64,000 nt of DNA from Oxyura jamaicensis. Its lineage: Eukaryota > Chordata > Aves > Anseriformes > Anatidae. Made by a program: the position numbers and the translations under genes. Positions 1 to 11,830 of the stretch are shown piece after piece. The first letter of the stretch is position 1. Each line of letters starts with the position of its first letter. The notes under the pieces were generated by a model that was not told the origin of the DNA, did no database searches, and saw only the letters and a list, made by a program, of their open reading frames with translations. The stretch spans positions 88,319,086 to 88,383,085 of the forward strand of contig NC_048895.1 in assembly GCF_011077185.1 (NCBI RefSeq), read 5' to 3'.

Positions 1-2375
1 CAATGCTTTAATGTTGCTGAAAGTATTTTAGCCCTTTTTTTTGTTTGGAGAGATAATGTAAGAGGTACCTTTTACTTCCACAGCAAGCTGACAGAAAAGA
101 TCATGTTGCACCTTATTAACATTAATAACATTTTTTTTAGCCTAACTATATTCAAACATTAGCACTGATTATAATGATACTTGATTATCATCTCAGCTTC
201 ATTCAGCTGAAGTTTTCATCCACTGGATACTCATTTTTAGGGGAAACTGGAAAGACTTCCTTTTTAGATTTTCTTTAAAGTCTATAAACTGAAGAAAACA
301 ACGGGGTGGAAGATGAATGTGAGAAGCCATAGACACTAACAATACCAAACCACCTGTCCTCCAGGTTTACCATTTACTGAAATTCTTTATCCCCTGGGGA
401 AATTAGACTGAAATAAAGAGAAAGTACCCATTTTTGTTTTCCCCATTTTTGTCTCCAAGAGTCATCCTCCCTTCCAAACAGCTGAGCAGATAAAACAATC
501 TGTTAGGTTCCTCTCCCAGCAAAAAAGAAAGTGTAAACAGAAGCATTCTTTCAAGAATATTTCCTTCAAATTTCTGGGAGTTAAGATTTTACTGAGTAGT
601 AGCTATCAACTGTTACAAGACTTCCCCCATTTTCACTGCACTCACTAATAATAATTTTTGAAAGAATTTGAATTAGTACTCAGGCTTACTAATAAAAGTA
701 AAAAATTCAACATTTTCAACCTCAACATCATGGTCAGGACCCTTCAAAAATATCAAATTCTCAGAAATCATTTTCATTCACAGATTTTTCCCAAAGTAAT
801 ATAAATTTAAAATAATTTCAATAATCCGTCCTCTAAAAATTTCTAGCTCTTTTCACTCATTTTTTTTGTCACTGATTTGCCTACATTTTCAGAAAACAAG
901 TAAATCAGCTTGCAATACACGTTCCTCTGACTGTACCCTTAACTCTACTTAGTTTCTTATTCATCTACTCTTCTATATTCTCATGTTTCCCTCAAATTCC
1001 TGTCCTGAAATAAATCTGTAAAAATTTGTAAAATTAATAACATATAAAATAAATTTAAAAAGCTTTCTTATTGACAAACTTTCAAACTAGTTTTATGAAA
1101 GACTCATATTGTGATTTTTAATTTTACCTGTTCCTCTTCTAAGGACAATCTTGAAAATACTAGGAAGACACTAATAAAATTATTTGACACAGAGTGAGCT
1201 CTATTTTTTTATCTAGTAATTTTTCCTTCAATAGCAATCAAAGAATTTTAGAAAAGACAGTGATTACTTTGTACAAGTTTGAAGAATTATGCAAGCATAC
1301 TCATTTAGCATTTACGGTACATAATACTTCCAAAAAAACTTAGATATTCTAAGTTTCTAGTAAGAGTCTAAGTGGTATTTCTTTAATCACTCTTGTCTCC
1401 CAGAGATCACTTTATTTTTTGCCTGGGTGTCTCTGATCCTTTCTTTTTCTTCTTCAATTACTCTGCCAACGAACCCCACTTTGCTTTTCCCAGGATCCAG
1501 CTGAAGGGGAATTCTGACAGCATGGATGTATTTTTTCCAACACAATCAGGAGCCAGAATTCTTGCATCAGAGAAAACCCAACCTGAAAACATGGGAATAC
1601 AGTTGCTCCCCACATCATCACAAGAACATGCTGTACAGAAACGACAGTCCAGTGACTAAGAGTACATCTCAACCACAAAGCTCTGAGAGGATTCTCTTTC
1701 TCTCCACTCTCCAAGGATGGGGAACTTGAAACTACATCCCTAAATGCATCTTAATGCATCTCACCTTGTCTCAATGAAGTCTTAAATCTGTGCAGTTCCA
1801 TTATGCCTTACTCTCTTGCACCCTCCTTTTGACTTTTCATGTAGTCTCTGCCCTTCATTCCATTCTGTCAGAAAAGCATGCTGCCTAGTTTCACCTCTAC
1901 TCTGAGTACCAGCCATTCTTTTGGTGCTAAAGGCAAGATGTCAAATTCACTGAAAAAATATAATCATGAAAATACAGCATTTAAGGAAACTGTGACTCTT
2001 CTCTCTTTTTATCCCTGTGAACAGCCAATTTCATTGATGGAAGATTAGTAAGGTAAATGCTTCCTGTCACACCTTGAAAGTTCTTTATTTCCTTTGTTTG
2101 TATAAATCTTTATGTACACACAGTACAGAATCACAGTTTGAGAATAGGATACTGTCAATTAACTTTCTACCTGGATACTTCCAGATTTCAGGAAAGGAAA
2201 CTTCTCAATCAGACTGATTCCCAAAAACTATCACAGATGAAAATGCCTAAAAAAGGACGTACTTATTGTCCTGTGATATCCTTTGATACACTGCTTAGTG
2301 CATCAGATCATCAATAGTATTTGATCTGAGCTTCCTCTTTTAAGGGTTCTAGGATGAAAGTAGTATCTTACTTAC
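1..2375 (-). other. COL19A1: COL19A1 intron after third coding exon (partial)
   Basis: AT-rich intronic sequence up to the window edge. No frame here continues the COL19A1 TSPN domain. Overlapping open frames at about 1393-1729 on both strands show no recognisable domain. I see no interspersed repeat that I can name. Confidence 0.7.
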
Positions 2376-2475
2376 TTCGTGTCTCTGATGAGAGGAGCAC
2401 TTCCCAGTTTAAAGCAGATTTTTTCCCCTCCACAAGACGTCTGTCTCAAAGAAAAGCTTTCTGCCAGATCAAACC
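2376..2475 (-). CDS. COL19A1: COL19A1 third coding exon (100 nt), start of TSPN/laminin-G-like domain
   Basis: On the minus strand the acceptor is ACGTTCTGCAG|GG and the donor is ACGAA|GTAAGTAAG. It encodes residues 58-89 with split codons at both ends. The peptide contains FDLAESFSLRQTSC and KICFKLGSAPLIRDT. Cys71 and Cys77 line up with conserved cysteines of the human N-terminal domain. One clear difference is Pro where human has Leu in the SALLIRD stretch. The next exon of about 300 nt, carrying the bulk of the TSPN domain, is not found in 1-2375 and must lie off the left edge. Confidence 0.94.
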
Positions 2476-5400
2476 CTGCAGAACGTGATACACTGATTTA
2501 GTTTACTTAACACTGTTTTTTTAAAAGCATGTGTAAATACTGACTTTTTAGCATGCTGGGTGACTTTCTAGAGGACAAAAAGTTATTTTGAAAACCAGTA
2601 CTTTAAGTTACAGAAACTTACAAAATTCATTTTACCAATCAATTTAGATAATTTACTCTTTGTATTAAAGAAAGCCATTTACCTGACACACCAAGACTGT
2701 CTCTGTTGAATTGTTTGAGATGATGAACAACTGTTTTTATTAAAGGACACACAGCACCTTCAAGAGAGCACAGGTTAATATTTTTCATAAAATTCTACCA
2801 AATGAAAACGAAACAGAACAAACCATCGTGATAGTGATAGTCACGGCAGACATGTTTCTTTTAGTTTCTCTATCGTTAGGATATAGAAAATACCAAATAA
2901 ACCAAATTACAAAACCTAAATGAGGCAATAATATTTAACTTTATACTAATTTTCCAATAACATAGGCAAATATCAAATTGATCATGTTTTAATTCAACTG
3001 TTTAGGATTAAAGTGTACATGAATGACAGAACCAGAAGAAAGATACACAGTTCTTACTACGTGCTTTCTATCTACATTACCCTATAAAGTAGTAAGATCT
3101 GTACTAAGGTTTTTTTTTTTTTTTTTTTTTTTTTCTGGTTATATTATTAGAAAACATATTTTTGATTAAAAAGACATTACATTGAATCTGCAACAATATA
3201 GCATGAATGATTACTGTTGCAATAACCTATTGTTACCTCAGTGAACATTCATTTCAAAATGTGGATTAACAAGGATATAATCGTATCATATAATGAACAA
3301 TACAAGCAATATTTATACTTTGAAAATTAAGCAGCTTTACAGGGGATTAATTCTGAATCAAAGCATTTAGGTAAACAAACAATGCTCTAAACATTGAAAC
3401 AAGGTAAATTCTAAGTCTACCTCTAGCCACATGCTTAGATTAAACAATGTATTATTATGCAGCATACAATTTGCATACAGACTTTTTAAAATATGTACAG
3501 GAATACACACTTTTATGAAGCAAATATAGACAAATATCCCTTTTGTGCATGGGTCAGAAATAGGGCCTTTTTTTAAAAAATAATAATAATTAAAAAAAAA
3601 GACTTAAAATAGCCACACTAAACCCTAAGGAAACTGTCAGAAGGAAAACAACAAGCAGGATTTGGCCCCTGTGCTTATTAAGTGCAGAGCTCCTTGTTGA
3701 GCTGATGTGACTAAGGAAATGGCCAAGATATGTCAAAAGATACTGAGCAGTGAAGGTCGAGGGGCTTTCCAAAGTGTCAATTCAATGAGAAAAGCAAGGA
3801 GAAGTGTCCTAGCATTATCCTGGAAATCATCTATTTTTAAAGGTTTCCAAGGGCATATAGACTGAGGGTTGACACTTAAAATAGCTATATTTGTAATTTT
3901 TAAACTTGAACTTTGTCATTCATTCTGTAGTAATACAGAGAATACATTATCCTTCAAAATGTTTCTGTTCTATTAAATGCATTACAGTATTTTATCTGGA
4001 CAAATGGCTAATCAAAAACAACCAGTAAAAATGAAGCTAAATCATATAATACAGATATAAAGAACCTTCCTATCAACATGGTTAATGAAAGCCACCTCAA
4101 TTACAAGTAACATTTAATGATTTATTTCAAAGGCACTGAGACAATATATTCTTTCCCTCCTTCATATATAAAAGTGTATATATAATGCATTTATGTATAT
4201 ATACTTATACACAGTAATAAGTTTGTGTATATACTTATATACAGTACATGTATATATACTTATATATACATACACAAATAAAGTTTCATGAGAAATAAGT
4301 AACATATGCATTGAAAAATTATAAATTCCATTATAAATTCCTTTTCCCCCAAAAAAAGATGCAGAACTGTTAAGAATATTCATTCATTCTGAAATCTCTA
4401 ACTGAAATGAAATCTTTCATCACTCTCAGTTTGTAGGGAGTGTGGAATTACATACTAACATAGCAATTTGAATACACCATTTACCATACACATTAAGGGA
4501 CAGAAAGAGGCTCACCTTAGATACTCTTTAATCTACAGACGTGGGATTTCAATCATTTATAAAGATTATTAAACTATAGATTTGTATCTACATGCACTCT
4601 AGAGCAACTAATATGGTTCTAGTAGATTTACAGAGGCATTGCTACAAGAAATATGTTGGTGTAAAAAAAAAAAAAAAGCCTCTTATGGCTGAAGGCACAA
4701 TAGCTTGTCACGCATAGAGTATCAAACATATTAATGTATTTATTTTTTTAATTAATGCAAAGACAATGGGCAGACTTATTTTTCCATTGAATTACTTTAC
4801 AGTTCTTATAAAAAGAGCAGCCAGATACAACCTGTTGTGGATTTTACCTTGAACTGCTATAGTTAGAGATATAGAACCAGAGACAAAAAAATGTGCCTTT
4901 TTTTCTCCAGTACTAACTTACAAGAGGGCTGAGCAACTAACGACTGGGGCATATTAGCTTATTCCCTCCAGCCACTTTCTTCCAACTCCAAATAAAGAAT
5001 CAAGCCTTAATTTCTGTGTTATCCAGATGATAGCAACGATTCCTCACATGCCACAGACTGGACTGTGGACCTATTTTTATCAGTGGCATAACAGTCACAG
5101 CATAGACAGGCTATGTAAATGTTACTTATTTGGTTGGTTTCCATTTCCCTTTAAAAACCGAAAGGGTTACTATGATTATTCTCCTATCCTATGCTGTTGG
5201 TGTACTCCTTTAGTCCAATATTGTTTTATCAGAGAGCTAGGACAAAACCATAAAATATTAAAAACCAAAAAGCTCTCCGCACCAAGACTGATAATTTTAA
5301 TTGCTATAGATTGATAAAAATTCTTTCTAGAGTTTATACAGTCAAAAAGTTAGTTTCTTCCAAGATTTTTAGTACTGCTGGCAGATCTTTAGATTCACTT

Positions 5401-8400
5401 TGGCCTGAAACAAAGCCGTCAGCTTACCTGCTCATCCCATGGATGGCTGAATTAGAGGATCTACATGAAGACATTCAGGAAAGGAAAAGTACATAACAAA
5501 CCCTTATCCAGGTGTAGAAACCACGCACAGCAACCTGCCCCCGTTGTAATACATTACTACAAAACTAAAGAAGAAAAAATAGCAAACTTACACTTATACA
5601 GTAGGTTGTTCTACATGTGATAAAACTGAGTTTGTCTTGATTTAAGTCCACAATTCATATTAGAACAGTGATGTCAAAGCTGAAGTTACCATACCTATAA
5701 ATTAATGAGATCTCCTGTCCATAGGATAGATGACAGACCTTAATCTTTAGAAATCAGTGAGCTGTATGTAGGTGGTTATTATTACAAAGTCAACCTAATT
5801 ACTTCAAAACACATATCAATGCGGATCAAGTAGGTGTGTCACATATAATTGTGATCTTCTCTCTTTCCACTGAGAATCTAGTAAGGAAAGCTTTTATTTT
5901 TTTTATAATAGAATTTCGTAAGAAAATATATTCTAAGTAGTGGGGTTGCATCTAGCCTTGCCTGCTGCAACATGCTAAGTCGTGTCCTGAATTCTTGTAA
6001 TGGTCAGATCACTTGTTGAAGCACTCTGCAGCTTCCATGTAGGTCCCATGCCCAGTTTTCATTTCCGTGAAAACTCGGACCCAGAGGACTCTGATGCATG
6101 CTTTGGTCTCACTCTTACGGACATCTCTTGGGTGCACTTCCTGACTGGGAACTGCAACTGCAGCTTCCAGTAAACACTCTTGGCTTCTTTAGGTCACATG
6201 TGAACTGAAATGACCAGATTCACTTCCCAAATACATATCTGCTACTTTGTAATTAAAGTTCATGTTTAGGTGAAGCTTCAGTTGCTGTCTAACCTACTGA
6301 TGTGCACATTATGAGGGCACCAAAGCTTCCATCGGAAAGCACAACTGGATAAATCAATGTGGCCCAACAGCAAAAACCTCAGCTATTACATACACGTGAT
6401 ATATTGGATTCAAACTTCAGGCAGAATCCCAAATTATTGAGGATTTATCTCACACTCTAACAGGATCAGGCTTCATAAAAATATAGGTAGAATGAACCTT
6501 TTCAGAGTGTGTGGCTGACTTGCTGGATATCATTGCTAACATTCACAAGCCCACCTCACAGGTATTTATACTGAAGATGAGGCTGCTGTACTCAAATACA
6601 TAGTTGACCTGCTTTCAAACAGGGCCAAGGAATTAGATCCCTTACATACCCTCAGCCACATGTACAGAGCTGCCAGAAAATGAATTATTTTTTTCCTCTT
6701 TTTATACCAAAAGCCACTACATATTGCATTACAATACAGGTATCAATTAAGCCAAAGGTGGAAAGAGGAATAAGGGAAACTGAATCTACAACTTTCTTAA
6801 TATAGGAAAGAAGTCAAGTCCAAGCCCAATGATTATGTAGACAGTTACGTAAATAACTAATTGCTTTGGTAGCAGGGATTAAAAAATTCTTACCAAGTTC
6901 AAGTACTAGGAGTATGGTGTACCTGCTTTGTGCTCACACTAGACCTTGGAGAACTGGATTCTCCCATGATGAACAGGCAGTAGGGGAAAAACAGGACTTT
7001 ATACTCAAGTGGATATCTTAGCTATAAGAGATTTTTTTTTCTTTCCCTCCCTTTCCCTGAAAAAAAAAAAAAAAAGGAAGCTAATCTAGTCTACAAGCTT
7101 CACTCTGGGAGAACGTGTGTAGTCTCTCTTACGTACTATTACTCACTAACTGAAGTAGCTCTCACAGTGTGCAGGCTTTCATGAATCACTTCTTTACAGA
7201 CACACAAAGTTCCTTCTTCACTGCCCAAGAAAGCTTACATTTTACCTACAAGTTACAAAATTGAAGGGTGGAATAGTCATTTAAACAGCACAGTGCTGAC
7301 AGCAGTTTGTGGATCCAACCTTAAACATTTAGGGTAGGAGTTTAGATACTCCTAGTATTAAGACTATGAACGTATTTTATAGGAGAGTAACTACAGAGCC
7401 TTTATCTTGATTTTGAGAATTATCTAGCTGTACTAAAGAACGAAAACTGAAAAGCTGAACTGATTTGCATGCTTGAAACCACTCACTGTATTTGGGTTAA
7501 AGTGCCTATCTGAACTTATGATCTAGAGCCAATACTTTTCACAACACATTCCATGTCAAAAGGCAATGGAAATTCACCATGACTGACAGTCCCAAGACTT
7601 TATTTATGCTACATTTTTCATGGGTTAGCAAGTGACTTTGAAAAGGATTGATTGTAAAAGAAAGTTGAAAAAGCAACAATGATCTGGGAATGAGACAAGA
7701 GTATTAATATTCTTAACATGGAGCAGTTAGGAATGATCAGATTAGAACTTCATCTGTCACTACAGAAGGAGCTCATGTCCATACTCCAAAGCCAAATGCT
7801 CCTAACAATACAACATAAGTTTACAATGTGAAAATATCCTTGAAGTCAGATTAAAAATAAGATTGTGGAGAACTGAATCCTCTCCATCCGATTTACTATG
7901 TTCTATCATCAGAAGTAAGTGCTTCCTTCTGATGAACCATCAGAACACCAAAACTTCTTAACAAGTGAGAACTTAAAGAAATCCTTGATGTGAATCTAAT
8001 GGTTATTGGCCTAAGGAGGACTGCTTCAAGAAGGCTCACTCTGACGTATTTTCTAATGCTGGTATTTATTTAATACAATATTGACTTGATGAATAACTCT
8101 CAAAGCACATTCAAAATGCCAGCTCAGAAAGCTCTTTCCTATGTGTACATGCAAGTCAATCCTTTCTCTTTCACAAGAGATTTCCTTCTGTATATATATA
8201 TACTCATCGCCCCCACCCACCCCTTCAAATCAAGGTTAATTTACAGTTTTCCCTGCATTTGAAGCCCATTCTCAAGCAGAACTCACCTGACTCAAGCAGA
8301 TCGGGTGAGAAATTTTAGGATGCAAAAGCAATATACCAAGATCCTATCTAAATGAGCTTTGCTGGAAAAAACATCTGTATTAGCCCAGTGTGAAATAAAT

Positions 8401-10377
8401 GCTATGCATATGTTGAAGAGAATAACCTGGGCAGATCCTGAAGGAGAGAAGCAGATCTATACAGAACTGCTATTTGGGAGAGAACAAAGGCCCAAGAGAG
8501 AAGCAGTTAATGAAACAAATAAACAGAATGGAAGAGACCTGATACTCTCTCTTCTTGAAATGTGCACACTTCCAATCTGTAACAGATTCATCTGCATACA
8601 AATTATCAAGCTACAGAACAAGACAACTTTCCAACACAGGATACTCAGTTCAGCGGGATGGGGGCAGATTCAACAAGGTCTGCAAATGCACCCACACCAC
8701 CTAGCACTTCACCCTTGCAAGGTCTGTTCTTTCTCAACTCTTGCTTTCTGGTCTACAGCTTGTATTTCTGTTTTGGACGCTAACCACCCTCTTCAGTCTC
8801 TAGGAAAGTCTCCTTCCTGTTGTCACCTTAAAGCCTCACTCTAAGCCTATTCCGTGCTGTTGGCAGACCTGTACATGCTGGCAGCTATCTGCTTGTTATT
8901 CCTCACCATCTGCTCATATCACCTCATATTGCAGAAGCCTCTCAATCATACACAGTCAGTTGTTCTCAGGAAAAGTTCAATCTCTCCTCTTCCTCCCAGG
9001 GGTTCCACTTGACCCATATTTGATCAATTTGTAGCAATTAGGTTAGGGAACACTGCAACCTCCCTCCCACCTGCCCAGACACAAACTTCTAACAGAACAT
9101 AATGTACAGTTCAGATGTACCGTTTGCTACCAGTTCAGGTTATCTGTCATAGTCTGTATGAAAGGTGTACCTTTTCCTACATTCTTTTTCCCTGTCTAAT
9201 TAAAAGTGAGAGAAAATGCTTCCTGGCATTTTGTTTTAATATTTTTCAACCTCTACATTTATCCATTTACATTATTAGGGAAGTTTGTGCACTCACACCC
9301 TTCTAGCCCTTTAAAAAACTTCCCTTCCATAATCCACTAGGTAGAAATAACAGAAAACAACCTATTTTGCTTCATTTAGACAACCAAAGAGAATGATTGC
9401 ACAGCTGTTATGTAAGGCTCACTCTCTCACAGGGGTTAAGAACAGTTCATCAGTGGAGCACTTATATTTTTTAGGGCAGCAAAGCTAAGGCAAAAAAAAA
9501 AAAAAAAAAAAAAAAAGGTGTTTAACTTAAACTCAGATTCTTTACAATGCATTACTGCTGCCCTAGAGTCCACACATTACATTCACTATTTATTAAATAC
9601 TACTATTTATTGTTTTCCGGAGCAATAAAAGGATTATTATACTAGTAATTGACTTTTTAAATTTCTTGGGCCTGAGTTTCAAAGGTGTCATGGAGATTTA
9701 AAGTCATTGCTTATGTACAGATTCTATTATCTCCTATTATCTGGGCCCATAATTAAGAAGAAAATAGCTAAGTATGAGAGTAGTTGCAGAAGATGGGTAA
9801 CAGCTTTTACACTAAACAAATTCATTATATTCTCTCCCTCTGCCTGCTTAGGTGCACGGTTCTGTCCTACTCTAAGTCTGTTAAACTTAAGACCTGGTTT
9901 GAAGATTAAGTTTAGGTTAGGCTAACATGTGCATTAGGTTGTTTAGATCAACGTAATCACTGTTCTATAATAAAGACACATGGTTTTGTTCACAGAAGTT
10001 TTGCAAGCCCTGAAGCAGAACCTTGGTTTGTACAGTAAGTTGAAAAAGTACAAAATACAACTACTAGCAACTACAAGTACTTCCAAATGTGAATCTCCTA
10101 AGCACATGAAACAGAAAGGCTGCTTTGGAATTGCTTCAAACTTAGACTTCTTCAAATATTTTTTTTTTTTTTTTTTTTGTAATTTTGCGTGCTTGTACGC
10201 TTTATTTTCTGTGTATTGTCATTATTTGTCTAAAGGTTGAGTACTGAGATTTGGTCTGTGATGGGCAAGAAAAACTGAAGTACCTGTCTGGTCACTGACA
10301 GCCACACAAGTAGAAACAGGGAGGAGGAGGAAGACTCCCATACAAAGCCAAACTATGCAGGATCCAGTGTACTTCAT
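2376..10377 (-). CDS. COL19A1: COL19A1, collagen alpha-1(XIX) chain, N-terminal coding part (three exons, 3' end off window)
   Basis: Coding segments, in transcript order on the minus strand, are 10377-10284, 2757-2683 and 2475-2376. The spliced product is residues 1-89: a signal peptide, a short variable segment, then the start of the N-terminal TSPN/laminin-G-like domain that precedes the collagen triple helix. Type XIX collagen is a secreted, FACIT-like basement-membrane-zone collagen. Identity rests on alignment with the human protein as I know it: the start MKYTGSCIVWLCMGVFLLLP parallels the human signal peptide, exon 3 has the same number of codons as the human segment between the equivalent residues, and exon 4 reads GFDLAESFSLRQTSC and later CFKLGSA, near-identical to human. 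All junctions have AG acceptors and GT donors with matching phases (1, 1, then 2). The gene lies head-to-head with LMBRD1, as in human. The triple-helical part is outside the window. Confidence 0.93.
2683..2757 (-). CDS. COL19A1: COL19A1 second coding exon (75 nt)
   Basis: On the minus strand the acceptor is CTCTCTTGAAG|GTGC and the donor is GTCAG|GTAAAT. Phase 1 in and phase 1 out gives 24 whole codons plus two split glycine codons. The product (about residues 32-57) starts GAVCPLIK and ends DSLGVSG. It matches the human segment in length, in the Cys-Pro pair and in the terminal V-S-G, but most residues between differ, so this is a fast-evolving linker before the TSPN domain. A more pyrimidine-rich acceptor upstream, giving a start at 2794, is excluded because its phase reads into a stop. 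Confidence 0.88.
2758..10283 (-). other. COL19A1: COL19A1 intron between signal-peptide exon and second coding exon (7.5 kb)
   Basis: The sequence is mostly AT-rich and unremarkable. It holds homopolymer tracts (T25 at 3110-3134, A25 at 9492-9516, T20 at 10159-10178), an AT-rich imperfect repeat at about 4180-4275, and a 161-codon open frame at 8359-8844 on the plus strand with no recognisable domain. No further COL19A1 exon is needed, because the flanking exons join in phase with exactly the human residue count. Confidence 0.75.
4180..4275. repeat. AT-rich imperfect tandem repeat
   Basis: Loosely repeated units of the form gtatatacttatatacagta occur about four times with substitutions. This is simple-sequence DNA in the COL19A1 intron. 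It accounts for the Tyr/Ile-rich open frame read on the minus strand here. Confidence 0.6.
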
Positions 10378-10413
10378 CTCCCCCTGGACACATGTGAACA
10401 ATCAGCTACAAAT
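10284..10413 (-). CDS. COL19A1: COL19A1 first coding exon (exon 2 if one non-coding exon precedes it): 5'UTR end and signal peptide
   Basis: On the minus strand the exon follows a good acceptor (TTTTCTGTTTCAG, ending at 10414) and ends at 10284 with CAG|GTACTT. The start codon is at 10377-10375, leaving 36 nt of 5'UTR in this exon. It encodes 31 complete residues plus one base: Lys2, then a hydrophobic core (about residues 8-27, VWLCMGVFLLLPVSTCVA), typical of a secretory signal peptide. Cleavage probably falls around residues 24-27. The Kozak context is adequate, with G at -3. An out-of-frame ATG lies 16 nt upstream (separate entry). Confidence 0.93.
10292..10393 (-). promoter_or_regulatory. 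Upstream ORF overlapping the COL19A1 start
   Basis: On the minus strand an ATG at 10393-10391 lies 16 nt before the COL19A1 start. It opens a 33-codon frame that ends at a TGA (10294-10292) still inside the same exon, overlapping the signal-peptide coding sequence in another frame. Its context is weak (C at -3, T at +4), so leaky scanning to the main start is expected. A mild damping effect on translation is inference. Confidence 0.5.
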
Positions 10414-11040
10414 CTGAAACAGAAAATAATCACATTCAGAACAATCTCTTCTTCAAGAATTTCTTAACTGTAAAGAAGAGAGTAAATCACTTGTTAAACG
10501 TAGCGTACAATTTATCTATTTTAAGGAGATACAAAAATAGATGGAAGTAACTTTAGAAATAAATGACAAAAATATTCCTTTAGTTCTCTACTAAGGTCCT
10601 AAATAACATCAGAAATATTAACTCAGATATATTAGCTGTGAAGGCACTAATTATTAATTTCATTAGTGATGACCGATGTTATTTTTCTCCCAGTTTTCCA
10701 ATCGCCAGCTTAACTGGTCAGCGTCACACTGCTGCCACCGACTGCTGATGCAAACTGAACACAGACAATGCATGATACTTTTTAAGTGCAAACAACAACA
10801 ACAAAAAAACCGTGTCATTCCTCTTTATTGCAAAATACGTTGCAAGTACTTGTACTGAGTTTACAGTTTAGATCTCACAGAAGTACAACCTAGCTTCAGC
10901 TCTTCTGTCAGCATAATAATCAGCTTTCCTTCCAAGCCGACTGTAATTTAGAGAAACGTCAGAAATCAGCGAAGGACAGAAAACGCTTTTCTAATCTCAT
11001 TTTCTGTAAGAGCAACAAACCACTTAGCTACGGTACACTT
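10414..11040 (-). other. COL19A1: Probable COL19A1 intron 1
   Basis: Sequence between the signal-peptide exon and the GC-rich island. No coding exon is visible. A CAA-type run lies near 10790-10806. The exact 3' end of non-coding exon 1 is not known. One donor-like site on the minus strand is CAG|GTGCAGGG with the exon ending at 11193, which would extend the intron to 11192. Confidence 0.5.
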
Positions 11041-11830
11041 TTAGCCACTCCCGTCGCACGGCATCTCCCCGGTCAGCAGGGCTATCCTGCCGGCAGCTAT
11101 ACCCTGGGTAACTTTTCCAGCCTCCCCCGTAGCAGCAGCAGCAGCGAGCACACCTTCACAGAGCAGTCCCAGTCCCGCGGCGTGCCCTGCACCTGCCGGA
11201 CGAGCAGGAGGTAGCTCGCCCCACCGCGGGCTGTGGTCCCCCGGGGGGAGCAGACGGGTCCCCCCCGCTTCGGCTCCCCGCCGATTTCCAAGCGCCTCAG
11301 GGGGACGCGGCGGCCCCGCTCCGCCTCGATGCGGCTCCGCTGCCCCGCTCCCCGTCCCAGAACCTGCCTGCGGCGCTCGGCCCGGGCCGGTGGCTCCCTC
11401 ACGGGGCGCCAGGAACCCGCTAGGGCGCCGCCGGAGAAGGTGGCGCCGCCCGCTCCCCTCCCTCTTCTTTCCCTCCCCGGGGCCGCACCTACTGCGGCCG
11501 AGGGAGCCCTCTGCCGCCCCAGCCCCGGCCCCGGCCCCGCCAGGTGTGCCGGCGGCTGCTGCTCGCCCCGTCCCGCGGTGGCCGAGCCTGGAAGCCGCCA
11601 CCCCGCGGCACCCTCCCCCGGTGCCGGGCCCCCGGCCCGTTCCAGCGGCGCCCCCGGCACGTGCCCGGCCCTTACAGCCCGCGCGGCGTCGGCCGCTCCC
11701 GCTGAGGGGAGCGCTGGGCGCTGGCACTTGTAGGGGCAGCGAGGTGCCCCCGCTGAATAAACGTGCCCGCTATTGTGCCACGTTACGGCAGTTCGGCCGC
11801 CTGTGTACATTACTACGAGTTTACTAGGAC
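11041..11830 (-). promoter_or_regulatory. CpG island, probable COL19A1 promoter and non-coding first exon
   Basis: An abrupt GC- and CpG-rich block in otherwise AT-rich DNA, densest at about 11160-11720, with a short AGC triplet run at 11131-11147. It lies 0.7 kb upstream of the COL19A1 signal-peptide exon, whose acceptor requires an upstream exon, so promoter plus 5'UTR exon is the natural reading. I cannot place the transcription start. Long open frames on both strands here (up to about 237 codons, rich in Ala, Gly, Pro and Arg) are what GC-rich DNA gives by chance. Confidence 0.72.

Noticed and set aside
1393..1729. Overlapping open frames on both strands in the COL19A1 intron
   Set aside because: Tested as the missing TSPN exon; no frame resembles the COL19A1 domain or any family I know.
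2758..2794. Alternative upstream acceptor (GGTAG at 2799-2795) for COL19A1 second coding exon
   Set aside because: Splicing there from the signal-peptide exon gives a frame that hits a stop within a few codons; the acceptor at 2758 restores the family reading.
5429..5480. Donor-like GAGCAG|GTAAGC on the minus strand suggesting an extra COL19A1 exon
   Set aside because: The flanking COL19A1 exons already join in phase with exactly the human residue count, and the preceding sequence encodes nothing like the family.
11041..11827. Four long overlapping open frames (145-237 codons) on both strands in the CpG island
   Set aside because: They are Ala/Gly/Pro/Arg-rich, overlap each other in several frames and coincide exactly with the GC-rich block, where stop codons are rare. 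A promoter and non-coding exon explains the region better.
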